12,929 nucleotides of DNA from Maritimibacter sp. (GCA_003520545.1 DOUP01000046.1:1-12929), one strand, 5' to 3'. Shown: positions 6,047-12,929, counted from the first letter of the stretch. Notes: generated from the letters alone by a model not told the origin. Translations and numbers: made by a program.

Positions 6047-7135
6047 ATGGCAACGACTTTTGATGTAATCTATCTTGGCACTGTCTGGTCGCTTGATCCG
6101 ATCGAAGGGAATGACACTGCCGAGGATGCCGGGAGCCTGGTCGGGTGGACCTTTGGCAGCGTGGGCGATCCGTTGGCCGATCATATCCAATCCTTCGCGC
6201 CGGGGACCGGCGGATTCTCTGGTGGCGTGCATGCGCTGCAATACGAACAGGACAATTTCGCCGCCAACGAGAATTTCACGATTGACGGCGGGCCGGACCA
6301 GACATTCGATAGCGTTATCGTTTACAACGCGACCATCACCTATACGGACGGAACCACCGACACGATAACCGCAAATGTGGTCCAGGACACGACGGGTAAT
6401 CTTTACCTGGTGCCCGAACTTACGGCCGGCACCGATCAGATCGCGCTTGAGGCGAAACCAATTCGCTCCCTTACCCTGGACAGCGTCAACAACGACACTA
6501 ACACAGGGCTTTCAGCCGATCGCGATTTTGCCAATTTCGCCGTCTGCTTTAGTTCCGAAACCGCGATTCGCACACCGCGGGGAGAGCGTTTGATTGACGA
6601 TTTGCGCATCGGCGATCTGGTCAGCACGATGGATAACGGCCCGCAACCGATCCGCTGGATCGGGCGCAGGCACATCTCAAACGCTACGCTTCTTGCCAAC
6701 CCAAGGCTGCGGCCGATTCTGATCCCCAGAGGTGTGATGGGGGCTACGCGCAACCTGCTGGTATCATCGCAGCACGGTATGCTTCTTGGCTTGGATCATC
6801 TGGTGCGGGCTAAGCATCTGATCGAGGTCCCCAAATCGCGGGTGCGCATTGCCCATGGCCGCAGATCCGTCACCTACATGCACCTGATGTTCGATGCCCA
6901 CCAGATCATCTTTGCCGAAGGAAGCCCGGCGGAAAGCTTCTACCCCGGCCCGATGGCCCTGCACGTGGTCGACCGCGCCGCGCTGGCCGAGTTGCGCAGC
7001 CTGTTCCCGGAGGTGTGCGCCCAACAGGCAAACTCGACCAAGATTTCAAGGCATTACGGCAATACCGCGCGACTGTTCCTGCCAAAACCGACCGTTCCCG
7101 ACCATTTCGGTCACGTCGAACATGCGATGACCTAA
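6047..7135 (+). CDS. Hint (Hedgehog/intein) domain protein with a beta-rich N-terminal domain
   Basis: This 362-residue protein has a Hint_2-type module from Cys167 to about residue 303. It begins with CFSSETAIRTPRGERLIDDL (catalytic-type Cys), then LRIGDLVSTMDNG and PIRWIGRR, a block-B-like VSSQHGML with His243, VRAKHL, and the closing SVTYMHLMFDAHQIIFAEG...ESFYPG. The first ~165 residues are Asp/Thr/Gly-rich and probably beta-sheet (DGGPDQTFDSVIVYNATITYTDG). No signal peptide, RTX repeat or C-terminal His-Asn splice junction is seen. Hint modules can cleave or transesterify the peptide bond before the Cys, so the N-terminal domain may be released, but this is inference. Such proteins are common and uncharacterised in roseobacters. 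AAGGAG eight bases before ATG supports the start. It converges with marR, two bases apart. Confidence 0.85.
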   Translation: MATTFDVIYLGTVWSLDPIEGNDTAEDAGSLVGWTFGSVGDPLADHIQSFAPGTGGFSGGVHALQYEQDNFAANENFTIDGGPDQTFDSVIVYNATITYTDGTTDTITANVVQDTTGNLYLVPELTAGTDQIALEAKPIRSLTLDSVNNDTNTGLSADRDFANFAVCFSSETAIRTPRGERLIDDLRIGDLVSTMDNGPQPIRWIGRRHISNATLLANPRLRPILIPRGVMGATRNLLVSSQHGMLLGLDHLVRAKHLIEVPKSRVRIAHGRRSVTYMHLMFDAHQIIFAEGSPAESFYPGPMALHVVDRAALAELRSLFPEVCAQQANSTKISRHYGNTARLFLPKPTVPDHFGHVEHAMT

Positions 7136-7137
7136 CC

Positions 7138-7584
7138 CTAGTCCTGCTGATCGAACCGTGCGCGGACCTTGCGCAGGACTGGCAAGACTTCGCGCACTTT
7201 GTCCGGCCCGATCTGAGACACCACGTCCGCGATGATTGGCGTGATCGCGGCGAGTGCCGCGTCGCGGGCTTTCCGACCGGCGGGAGAGATCGTCACCTGT
7301 TTTCGCCGTGCATCATCCCAATCGGGGTGGACGTGAATGTGACCGGCCCACTCAAGCTTGTTGAGTGTGTTGGTCATAGCACCACGCGTGACATGGAAGT
7401 TTTTCGCGAGCTGGGCCGGGGATCGCGGTTCGCCTGCGCGCGCGAGATGGTTCAGAACCGAAAAATGGTTCAACTCCATACCCTTCGGCAGCGCTTTGGA
7501 CAAAGCCGTCCGTGCCAGCTGGTCGGCCATGAACATCTCTGAGAACAGAGCGACGGACAGGCTATCGTTGGTTGAATCAGTCAT
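7138..7584 (-). CDS. MarR-family transcriptional regulator
   Basis: This 148-residue protein is a winged helix-turn-helix regulator. Residues ~36-80 give the HTH (FSVLNHLARAGEPRSPAQLA, then recognition helix VTRGAMTNTLNKLEWAG), and DWDDARRKQVTISPAGRK at 88-105 is the characteristic wing. Helices at both ends form the dimer interface. MarR proteins usually respond to small phenolics or oxidants; the ligand is unknown here. There is no Cys in the protein, so direct thiol sensing is unlikely. Its ATG overlaps the stop of the upstream amidase gene as ATGA (7584-7581), making it the last gene of comF-grxC-amidase-marR. Confidence 0.93.
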   Translation of the reverse strand: MTDSTNDSLSVALFSEMFMADQLARTALSKALPKGMELNHFSVLNHLARAGEPRSPAQLAKNFHVTRGAMTNTLNKLEWAGHIHVHPDWDDARRKQVTISPAGRKARDAALAAITPIIADVVSQIGPDKVREVLPVLRKVRARFDQQD

Positions 7585-8402
7585 GCGGGGCCACTGAACT
7601 CCCGGTCATGGCGGAGGGAAGGGATGCGTTGGCGAGACTTTTCCACGTCATCGAGATCAAGATCAACCATAGTGACTCCTGACTCAGTGCCGCCATCCGC
7701 CAGAATGTCCCCCCAAGGAGATACCGCAAGCGAATGACCAAAAGTCGAACGCTTCGGAGTGTTTTGCCCGCATTGAGCCGGCGCCAGCAGGAAGCTCCCG
7801 GTTTCAATGGCCCGCGCCCGAAGAAGCACGTGCCAGTGCGCTTTGCCTGTCGTTTGTGCGAAGGCCGACGGGACGGTCAGGATCTTCGCACCAGCTTGCG
7901 CAAGAGCCCGGTAAAGGTATGGGAAGCGGACGTCGTAACAGATGGTCAGCCCAATCGGCGTCTCGCCGATCGTGGCTAGAACAGACTCTGTTCCGGGTCG
8001 GTAACCTTTGCTTTCACGGTAGCTTTCGGTTTCCGACACATCCACATCGAACATGTGGATCTTGTCGTACCGGGCTGCGATGTCACCCATCGGAGAAACC
8101 AAGAAGGACCGGTTCGCGAACCGGCCGTTCGGGTCGTCCGTCTTCAGCGCCAGAGACCCGATCAACACCCAGACCCCCAACGTCCGGGCTTTTTCGCGGA
8201 TCGCCTGAAGCGTGAGATCGTGTTCTTCGGAGGTGAGCACCGCTTGTTGGTGCGACCGGCTGGTCGAAACGCAATTTGTCACTTCCGGGGTCAGGATGAA
8301 TTCCGCGCCCAACCCAGCCGCTTGGTCAACGTATCGAAGCGTTTCCGCCAGATTCTCCGCCGGGTTATCTCCCGATGAAAGCTGGATCAGGGCGACGCGC
8401 AT
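7581..8402 (-). CDS. Carbon-nitrogen hydrolase, likely Nit1-type deaminated glutathione amidase
   Basis: This 273-residue protein is a complete nitrilase-superfamily amidase with Glu40 (LTPEVTN), Lys114 (RYDKIHMFDVDV) and Cys155 (TICYDVRFP) as the catalytic triad. The segments ESYRESKGYRPG and the C-terminal RQRIPSLRHDR are the pattern of Nit1-like enzymes, which hydrolyse deaminated glutathione, a side product of transaminases, back to useful parts. The neighbouring glutaredoxin gene agrees with a glutathione role. An omega-amidase (Nit2-like) activity is the alternative. Its ATG follows the grxC stop directly, with no gap, so it is translated from the grxC message. Confidence 0.88.
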   Translation of the reverse strand: MRVALIQLSSGDNPAENLAETLRYVDQAAGLGAEFILTPEVTNCVSTSRSHQQAVLTSEEHDLTLQAIREKARTLGVWVLIGSLALKTDDPNGRFANRSFLVSPMGDIAARYDKIHMFDVDVSETESYRESKGYRPGTESVLATIGETPIGLTICYDVRFPYLYRALAQAGAKILTVPSAFAQTTGKAHWHVLLRARAIETGSFLLAPAQCGQNTPKRSTFGHSLAVSPWGDILADGGTESGVTMVDLDLDDVEKSRQRIPSLRHDREFSGPA

Positions 8403-8657
8403 CTATCCGGCGAGCATTTGGTCGAGCTTACCGGCACGCTCGAGCTCGTTAAGTTCATCGAAGCCACCCACGTGGATTTCGCCGATCCAGATTTGCGGAA
8501 CCGTGTGGCGCCCGGCTTTCTGCATCATCTCCTGGCGAAGCGACGGGTCACGGCCGACGTCGATTTCTTCGTATTCTGCGGCTTTCTTGTTGAGAAGACG
8601 CTTGGCGGCGTGACAGAAACCGCAATATTGCGTGGTGTAGATTGTGATCGGTTGCAT
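8403..8657 (-). CDS. grxC: Glutaredoxin, GrxC type
   Basis: This 84-residue thioredoxin-fold protein reduces disulfides and glutathione-mixed disulfides using glutathione. The active site is CGFC at 12-15, a variant of the common CPYC, with both cysteines present. The cis-Pro motif TVP is at 52-54, and GG-FDEL at 64-70 is the glutathione-binding end. AAAGGA seven bases before ATG 8657 supports the start. It lies 38 bases after comF and directly abuts the amidase gene. Confidence 0.95.
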   Translation of the reverse strand: MQPITIYTTQYCGFCHAAKRLLNKKAAEYEEIDVGRDPSLRQEMMQKAGRHTVPQIWIGEIHVGGFDELNELERAGKLDQMLAG

Positions 8658-8695
8658 AGCGTGTCCTTTCGCGGGCTTGGCCCTTTGTCGAACAT

Positions 8696-9412
8696 CTAGG
8701 CATCCCTGACAACGCGCGCCAGTGTCGCGATACTCACCTCCTGCGCACCCGCGAGTTTTGTGGCCTCGGTCGCTGCGGCAAGGGTCGCGCCCGACGTCAT
8801 CACATCATCGACGATCAACACCGACCGACCCACCAAGACCGACGCCTTCTTTGGATGGGGGCGGATCGCTCCATCGAGATTGGCGAACCGCTGATCAAAG
8901 GTCTTGCCTTCCTGTGTCTCGCCACCACGCGTGCGGATCAAAGCATTCGGCGCAACATCAAGGCGGGTTCGGTGGGCGAGGGCGCGGGCAAGTTCGGCCG
9001 CCTGATTGTATTTGCGCCGAAACATGCGAGTCCAGTGCGAGGGGACGGGCACAATGAGCATGTCGGGCGCGAGGATTGGTGCAACTGCCTTGGCGAGCCA
9101 CCCCGCGGCTGGTCGCGCAATATCCGGTCTGTCGGCGTGTTTGAACGCGAGTACCAACTGGCGACCGTTGCCCGAATAGACCAGCGCGGTGCGACCATGC
9201 GACCAGGGACGCGCAATGGTGAGGCATTCGTCGCAGTGATCAACGCCTCCGTCGTCCTGACCGGGAAGCGGCGCACCACAGAGATCACAAACGTGCCCCA
9301 TGACAAAGCGCGTCTCGCGCCAACAGGCTCCGCAGAGTCCGTCATCGCCTTCCACCATCTCACCACAACTTGCGCATTGCGCAGGGTAAATCGCATGGAC
9401 CAGCGATTGCAT
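8696..9412 (-). CDS. comF: ComF-family phosphoribosyltransferase-like protein
   Basis: ComF-family proteins combine zinc knuckles with a phosphoribosyltransferase fold and are linked to DNA uptake in competent bacteria; many are also found in bacteria without known competence. Here the N-terminus has two CxxC pairs of pairs: Cys13/16 with 27/30, and Cys42/45 with 60/63. The PRPP-loop motif is VLIVDDVMTSGAT at 198-210, with RKYNQAAELARALA at ~133-146. Length (238) is normal. The start is ATG 9412 because a strong AAGGAGGT (9427-9420) lies seven bases upstream; the nearer ATG at 9417 is out of frame and too close. It heads the minus-strand gene set. Confidence 0.93.
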   Translation of the reverse strand: MQSLVHAIYPAQCASCGEMVEGDDGLCGACWRETRFVMGHVCDLCGAPLPGQDDGGVDHCDECLTIARPWSHGRTALVYSGNGRQLVLAFKHADRPDIARPAAGWLAKAVAPILAPDMLIVPVPSHWTRMFRRKYNQAAELARALAHRTRLDVAPNALIRTRGGETQEGKTFDQRFANLDGAIRPHPKKASVLVGRSVLIVDDVMTSGATLAAATEATKLAGAQEVSIATLARVVRDA

Positions 9413-9434
9413 TTCATGAACCTCCTTCTATGGT
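9407..9434 (+). promoter_or_regulatory. Possible promoter of the methyltransferase-fold gene, overlapping the comF start
   Basis: TTGCAT (9407-9412), a 16-base spacer and TATGGT (9429-9434) form a fair sigma70 match on the plus strand. Transcription would start near 9441, right at the ATG at 9443, giving a leaderless mRNA. The -35 box lies on the comF start codon. It was judged by eye. Confidence 0.35.
9420..9427 (-). promoter_or_regulatory. Strong ribosome binding site of comF
   Basis: AAGGAGGT on the minus strand is a full match to the 16S 3' end and lies seven bases before ATG 9412. It settles the comF start and is the strongest ribosome binding site noticed in the window. Confidence 0.8.
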
Positions 9435-9442
9435 CACGCGCC

Positions 9443-10258
9443 ATGACCCAACGCCTTACCGATCCCAGCCGGCTTGCCCTGACGCGCGCGCGCTCAACCG
9501 CATCGGGCATGTTTCTTCAGGAAGAAGCGGCCTTCGAGATTCAAGATCGCTTAACCGAGGTTAACAAAGCGTTTACAAAACCTGCGATCGTCACCGGCTT
9601 TCCCTCCGTGTGGTCCCGGTTTTTCCCGGACGCCAAGGTCGTCGAGGACGCCGAAACGTTGGACTTGACGCCGGGTAGCCATGATCTCGTGATCCACGGG
9701 CTATCCTTGCACTGGGCGAATGATCCGGTCGGACAGCTGATCCAATGCTATCGGGCTCTGGAACCTGACGGTCTGTTCCTTGGCGCCATGTTCGGAGGCG
9801 AAACGCTGAACGAATTGCGCGAAGTTCTTTCGGAAACCGAAATCGCGCTCACAGGCGGGCTGTCGCCACGGCTTCTGCCGATGGGTGAAATCCGGGATCT
9901 AGGGGCACTCTTGCAGCGCGCCGGTTTCGCACTTCCGGTCGCAGATGGATCGACCCGGAACGTGACATACTCGGATGCGCTCGCGCTCCTGAAAGACTTG
10001 CGCGAGATGGGTGAAGGAAACGCTTTGTCACAACGCTCCAGCAAAACGCCACGCGCACTGTTTCCTGCGATGGCCGCCCGGTATGCCGAGCAGTTCGGCG
10101 CAGAAGATGGCCGCATTCCAGCAACTTTCGAGATGATTTTCCTTGCTGGATGGGCGCCGCATGAAAGCCAGCAGAAACCCTTGCGCCCAGGGTCCGCGCA
10201 GGCGCGATTGGCGGATGCGCTTAAGACCGATGAAACCAAGCTGGACGATACGCCGTAA
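9443..10258 (+). CDS. BioC/NDUFAF5-like methyltransferase-fold protein with degenerate SAM site
   Basis: This 271-residue protein matches the alphaproteobacterial relatives of NDUFAF5, a mitochondrial complex I assembly factor that hydroxylates an arginine of the NDUFS7 subunit. Seen features: FLQEEAAFEIQDRL at 24-37, DLVIHGLSLHWANDPVGQL at 81-99, YRALEPDGLFLGAMFGGETLNELR at 103-126, and a C-terminal FEMIFLAGW. The usual glycine-rich SAM loop should follow the helix at 34-45, but AIVTGFPSVWSRFFP stands there instead. The ATG at 9443 gives the family-like start MTQRLTDPSRLALTRAR; ATG 9416 is a nine-codon alternative. No good ribosome binding site precedes it. It is 28 bases ahead of hemH and divergent from comF with a 30-base gap. 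Confidence 0.75.
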   Translation: MTQRLTDPSRLALTRARSTASGMFLQEEAAFEIQDRLTEVNKAFTKPAIVTGFPSVWSRFFPDAKVVEDAETLDLTPGSHDLVIHGLSLHWANDPVGQLIQCYRALEPDGLFLGAMFGGETLNELREVLSETEIALTGGLSPRLLPMGEIRDLGALLQRAGFALPVADGSTRNVTYSDALALLKDLREMGEGNALSQRSSKTPRALFPAMAARYAEQFGAEDGRIPATFEMIFLAGWAPHESQQKPLRPGSAQARLADALKTDETKLDDTP

Positions 10259-10286
10259 CAGGCTGGACACAGATCAAGGGACGACG

Positions 10287-11327
10287 ATGAATACGGAACA
10301 TATGCCAGCCGATCACCCGAAGGTGCCGCAGCCCAAAGTGGGAATTCTTTTTGCGAACCTCGGAACCCCGGACAACTACGATTACTGGTCGATGCGCCGG
10401 TATCTAAACGAGTTCCTGTCGGACAAGCGCGTCATCGACTATCCGAACTGGAAATGGCAGCCGATCCTACAAGGACCGATCCTGACCATTCGTCCATTCA
10501 AATCTGGCGCGAATTACAAGATGATATGGAACCACGACAAGGGCGAGAGCCCTTTGATGACGATCACCAAGGTTCAGGTTGCCAAGCTCGATGCGAAACT
10601 GACCGCACAATTTGGCGACAACGTCATGGTTGATTTCTGCATGCGTTATGGCAATCCGTCGACCAAGTCCAAGGTCGACGCGATGGTGAAAGCTGGCTGC
10701 ACGCGTATCCTGTTCTTCCCGCTCTATCCACAGTACTCAGCGACCACTACCGGGACGGCCAACGACCAATTTTTCCGGTCAATGATGGAACAAAACCGGC
10801 AACCGGCGGTGCGCACCGCGCCCGAATACTTTGACCGGAAGGACTACATCGAAGCGCTCGCGCAGTCGGTGCTGCGAGTCTATCCGACCGAAGCCGACGC
10901 GCCGGAGCGGATCATCTGCTCGTACCATGGTATGCCGGAACGCTACCTAATGGAGGGCGATCCCTATCATTGCCAATGCCAGAAAACGACGCGGCTTCTG
11001 ACCGAACGGCTTGGCTGGTCGAAAGATCGTATCCAGACCACCTTCCAATCGGTCTTCGGACCGGAAGAGTGGCTCAAGCCTTACACAGTGGAAGAAGTCG
11101 CACGGCTCGCGAAGGACGAATGCGTCAAAAAGATCGCCGTTCTCGCGCCCGCTTTTTCGGCTGATTGCATCGAAACGCTGGAAGAAATCAAAGGCGAGAT
11201 TTGCGAGGCGTTCGAAAAGGCCGGTGGTGAGAGTTTCACCTACATTCCCTGTCTGAACGACGACGATCTGCACATCGAAGCGCTTGCGAACGTGGCCGTC
11301 GAAAACCTGAAGGGTTGGCTCGCCTAG
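10287..11327 (+). CDS. hemH: Ferrochelatase
   Basis: Ferrochelatase inserts Fe2+ into protoporphyrin IX, the last step of haem synthesis, at the inner membrane. The 346-residue protein carries NLGTPDNYDYWSMRRYLNEFL near the start, PLYPQYSATTTGT at 145-157, the catalytic His214 in SYHGMPERYL and Glu296 in APAFSADCIETLEEI. DPYHCQCQKT at 225-234 has two cysteines and is conserved in alphaproteobacterial enzymes. The human-type C-terminal Cys cluster is absent. The frame is open upstream, but ATG 10287 after AAGGG fits family length; ATG 10302 is an alternative. It is probably co-transcribed with the gene upstream (28 bases). Confidence 0.96.
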   Translation: MNTEHMPADHPKVPQPKVGILFANLGTPDNYDYWSMRRYLNEFLSDKRVIDYPNWKWQPILQGPILTIRPFKSGANYKMIWNHDKGESPLMTITKVQVAKLDAKLTAQFGDNVMVDFCMRYGNPSTKSKVDAMVKAGCTRILFFPLYPQYSATTTGTANDQFFRSMMEQNRQPAVRTAPEYFDRKDYIEALAQSVLRVYPTEADAPERIICSYHGMPERYLMEGDPYHCQCQKTTRLLTERLGWSKDRIQTTFQSVFGPEEWLKPYTVEEVARLAKDECVKKIAVLAPAFSADCIETLEEIKGEICEAFEKAGGESFTYIPCLNDDDLHIEALANVAVENLKGWLA

Positions 11328-12244
11328 ATCTCCCACCCATGGCGGCGGCAGGTATCGAGAATCTTCGTTTCGGCCACACCTTCTTCGTCGGCCTTGATCG
11401 AGTTGAGGTGCACGAACCAATAAAGATACGCGGCGAAATCCGGCGTCACCTCTTCGGCCTGGCGCCAAGCCTCGGCTACACCGAGCTGAGACACCCGGGG
11501 CATTTGATGGTGAAAATCGCTTTCCCCGAAGAGAATGGCGGGCTTCTGGAAGAAAAACCCTGACAATGCCGCCGCGGAGTTTTGCGTGACCACCAGGTCG
11601 CATTGGCGCAGAGCCTCATCCATTCCACCCGTTTGAAGTGCCATGCGGCCATCCGCATGCACGATCTCGTTCAGCAAGTTCATCTCGCCGTCCGAATAAT
11701 GTTCGCCAGGATGAAGGCCCAAAAGAATATGCCGCGCGCCCGCCTGATCCTGAACGGCTCTGATCATGTCGATGGGGGACATCGATTGGAAAGAGCGGCA
11801 TTCTGTCAGTTTCCCTTGAAGAGCGACGTAGACCATACCGGTTCGCTCCGCATTTGCAGGACCGAATTTGAACAGCCACCGTCGCCAATTCATGAACCAT
11901 TTCTCAGCCAGATCAGGGTCTATTTCAGCTGGATAAAAAGTCTTCTTGGCGACCGCGAACGCCCACCGTTCGGCGGTTTTCTCGATCCGCCAATAGGGGA
12001 AATAGTAGGCTTTGCGCATGGTGAGCGCTTTCTTGTGAAACGGCTCATCCATAAGGAAGAGCGAGTATCCGCGTCGAGCCCCGGATTTCATCCGCTCATC
12101 AAAGCTGTTCTTGCGCAGGTCGACCCGAAACCCGGCCTCCTCGAACGCCTTGGTTACACGTGCGCAGAACCCGAATGTTCCCTGCTGCGCGCGCCACAGC
12201 ATGGTTTCATCAAGGTAGATACGCAGGATTTTCGCCACTCCCAT
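11324..12244 (-). CDS. Putative capsule-polysaccharide/Kdo-transferase-like (KpsS-like) protein
   Basis: This 306-residue protein shows the late half of capsule-synthesis transferases: LLGLHPGEHYSDGE at ~174-187 and LVVTQNSAAALSGFFFQKPAILFGES at ~217-242, where a Thr-x-Asn-Ser turn before a helix and a 'KPai-lG' strand bind the sugar nucleotide in related proteins. The first half (KILRIYLDETMLW, later WRIEKTAERWAF, EKWFMNWRRWLF) is Trp/Arg-rich and unfamiliar. No signal peptide or membrane span is seen. No capsule genes are nearby, so the substrate is unknown. The ATG at 12244 has no ribosome binding site, whereas a TTG six codons upstream (12262) has AAGGA six bases before it, so the protein may begin there. 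Its stop shares CTAG with hemH. Confidence 0.55.
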   Translation of the reverse strand: MGVAKILRIYLDETMLWRAQQGTFGFCARVTKAFEEAGFRVDLRKNSFDERMKSGARRGYSLFLMDEPFHKKALTMRKAYYFPYWRIEKTAERWAFAVAKKTFYPAEIDPDLAEKWFMNWRRWLFKFGPANAERTGMVYVALQGKLTECRSFQSMSPIDMIRAVQDQAGARHILLGLHPGEHYSDGEMNLLNEIVHADGRMALQTGGMDEALRQCDLVVTQNSAAALSGFFFQKPAILFGESDFHHQMPRVSQLGVAEAWRQAEEVTPDFAAYLYWFVHLNSIKADEEGVAETKILDTCRRHGWEI

Positions 12245-12288
12245 AAGCGCGACAGTAGGCAACCGATATCCTTGGTCAAGCGCGGTGG

Positions 12289-12317
12289 TTGTCGCGGTCG
12301 TTGGAGGGGTCCATATA
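12289..12317 (+). promoter_or_regulatory. Possible hslVU promoter
   Basis: TTGTCG (12289-12294), a 17-base spacer and CATATA (12312-12317) are a loose sigma70 match. The -10 region CCATATAC (12311-12318) also resembles the heat-shock sigma32 -10 element, as expected for hslVU, but a convincing CTTG-type -35 box is not seen at the right distance. Confidence 0.25.
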
Positions 12318-12339
12318 CGAGAGAACAAACGGAGGCGAT

Positions 12340-12897
12340 ATGGCTGAGAGTGAATTCCCCGGCTGGCATGGCACGACGATCTGTGGTGTGCGCAAGGGTG
12401 GCGAAGTGGTCGTGGCGGGCGACGGACAGGTGAGTTTGGGCGACACGGTGATAAAGGGCACGGCGCGGAAAGTGCGCCGGCTTTCACCGGGTGGTTACGA
12501 CATCGTATCCGGTTTCGCGGGATCCACGGCCGACGCTTTCACATTGCTGGAACGGCTGGAAACCAAGCTTGAACAAACGCCCGGTCAGCTCGCGCGCGCC
12601 TGCGTCGAGCTTGCCAAGGACTGGCGGACGGACAAATACCTCCAGAAGCTTGAAGCCATGCTTATTGTAACCGATGGCGCGGATATCTTCGTCGTGACGG
12701 GTGCCGGTGACGTGTTGGAGCCAGAGCATGACGTGGCTGCGATCGGATCAGGTGGCAACTACGCCCTCGCCGCAGCCCGCGCCATGATGGATACCGACAA
12801 GGACGCGGAAACCGTTGCGCGCGAAGCGATGGCGATTGCGTCCGACATCTGCGTTTATACGAACGGCAATCTGACCGTTGAAAAAATCACGAAATAA
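12340..12897 (+). CDS. hslV: ATP-dependent protease subunit HslV
   Basis: HslV is the N-terminal-threonine peptidase of the HslUV (ClpQY) protease, a double hexamer capped by the HslU ATPase in the cytoplasm. The 185-residue product begins with an 11-residue propeptide (MAESEFPGWHG) before Thr12, so autoprocessing must occur at Gly11-Thr12 (GTTI). AGDGQVSLG, the GFAGSTADAFTLLERLE helix, AKDWRTDKYLQKLEAML and GSGGNYALAAARA are family landmarks. Homologues in gammaproteobacteria start almost directly at the threonine, so the propeptide is an alphaproteobacterial trait. GGAGG (12331-12335) precedes ATG 12340. It is followed nine bases later by hslU. Confidence 0.97.
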   Translation: MAESEFPGWHGTTICGVRKGGEVVVAGDGQVSLGDTVIKGTARKVRRLSPGGYDIVSGFAGSTADAFTLLERLETKLEQTPGQLARACVELAKDWRTDKYLQKLEAMLIVTDGADIFVVTGAGDVLEPEHDVAAIGSGGNYALAAARAMMDTDKDAETVAREAMAIASDICVYTNGNLTVEKITK

Positions 12898-12906
12898 GAG
12901 GCGGAC

Positions 12907-12929
12907 ATGACCGACCTGACCCCCCGCGA
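12907..12929 (+). CDS. hslU: ATPase subunit HslU, first 7 codons (partial)
   Basis: An ATG at 12907 opens M-T-D-L-T-P-R, matching the start of HslU proteins (MT-x-LTPRE, ahead of the conserved IVSELDR). HslU is the AAA+ unfoldase that feeds HslV. GAGGCGG lies just upstream and it starts nine bases after hslV, in the usual order. It runs off the right edge. Confidence 0.9.

Noticed and set aside
6047..7135. Splicing intein interrupting a host protein
   Set aside because: There is no C-terminal His-Asn plus Ser/Thr/Cys junction, and the flanks do not form a recognisable split host protein.
8855..9442. Upstream extension of the methyltransferase-fold frame through comF
   Set aside because: The extension is antisense comF; the family-like N-terminus begins at 9443.
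10143..10286. Upstream extension of hemH
   Set aside because: It overlaps the 3' end of the previous gene in another frame and is unlike ferrochelatase N-termini; ATG 10287 fits.

Overview
The window looks like chromosomal housekeeping DNA from an alphaproteobacterium, most likely the Rhodobacterales (Roseobacter group). The reasons are the rimP-nusA-ylxR-infB and hslV-hslU gene orders, a two-domain YlxR, an alphaproteobacterial-type HslV with a short propeptide, a Hint-domain protein of a kind common in roseobacters, the high-GC coding style, and tight packing with many 0-4 base gene junctions. I see no insertion sequence, phage gene, tRNA, rRNA or CRISPR array.

Layout: (1) 1-2956, minus strand: the translation/transcription operon rimP-nusA-ylxR, with the first codons of infB at the left edge. 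It is preceded at 2957-3092 by a promoter, a structured leader and a strong intrinsic terminator that lies between the promoter and rimP. (2) 3103-4703, minus strand: prolyl iminopeptidase (pip) overlapping a small SAM methyltransferase gene by ATGA. (3) 4759-5505, plus strand: ubiG (ubiquinone synthesis), ending in a CTAG shared with a decayed COG3904-like gene on the other strand (5502-5897). (4) 5898-6046: intergenic; 6047-7135, plus strand: Hint-domain protein. (5) 7138-9412, minus strand: comF-grxC-nit1-like-marR, a compact gene set with a glutathione/redox flavour. (6) 9443-11327, plus strand: a BioC/NDUFAF5-like methyltransferase-fold protein followed by hemH (ferrochelatase). (7) 11324-12244, minus strand: a protein resembling capsule polysaccharide (KpsS-like) transferases. 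(8) 12340-12929, plus strand: hslV and the first codons of hslU.

How the genes fit together: most serve core functions, namely ribosome maturation and elongation control, quinone and haem synthesis, possible complex I assembly, glutathione repair and ATP-dependent proteolysis. The most interesting non-coding signal is the apparent attenuator in front of rimP: the terminator sits 29 bases upstream of the start codon and downstream of the only good promoter, so the operon must read through it. A second perfect 10-bp hairpin sits exactly on the nusA/ylxR junction. The Hint protein, the methyltransferase-fold protein without a recognisable SAM loop, and the decaying COG3904 remnant are the least ordinary protein-level features. 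I found no convincing defence or mobile system.
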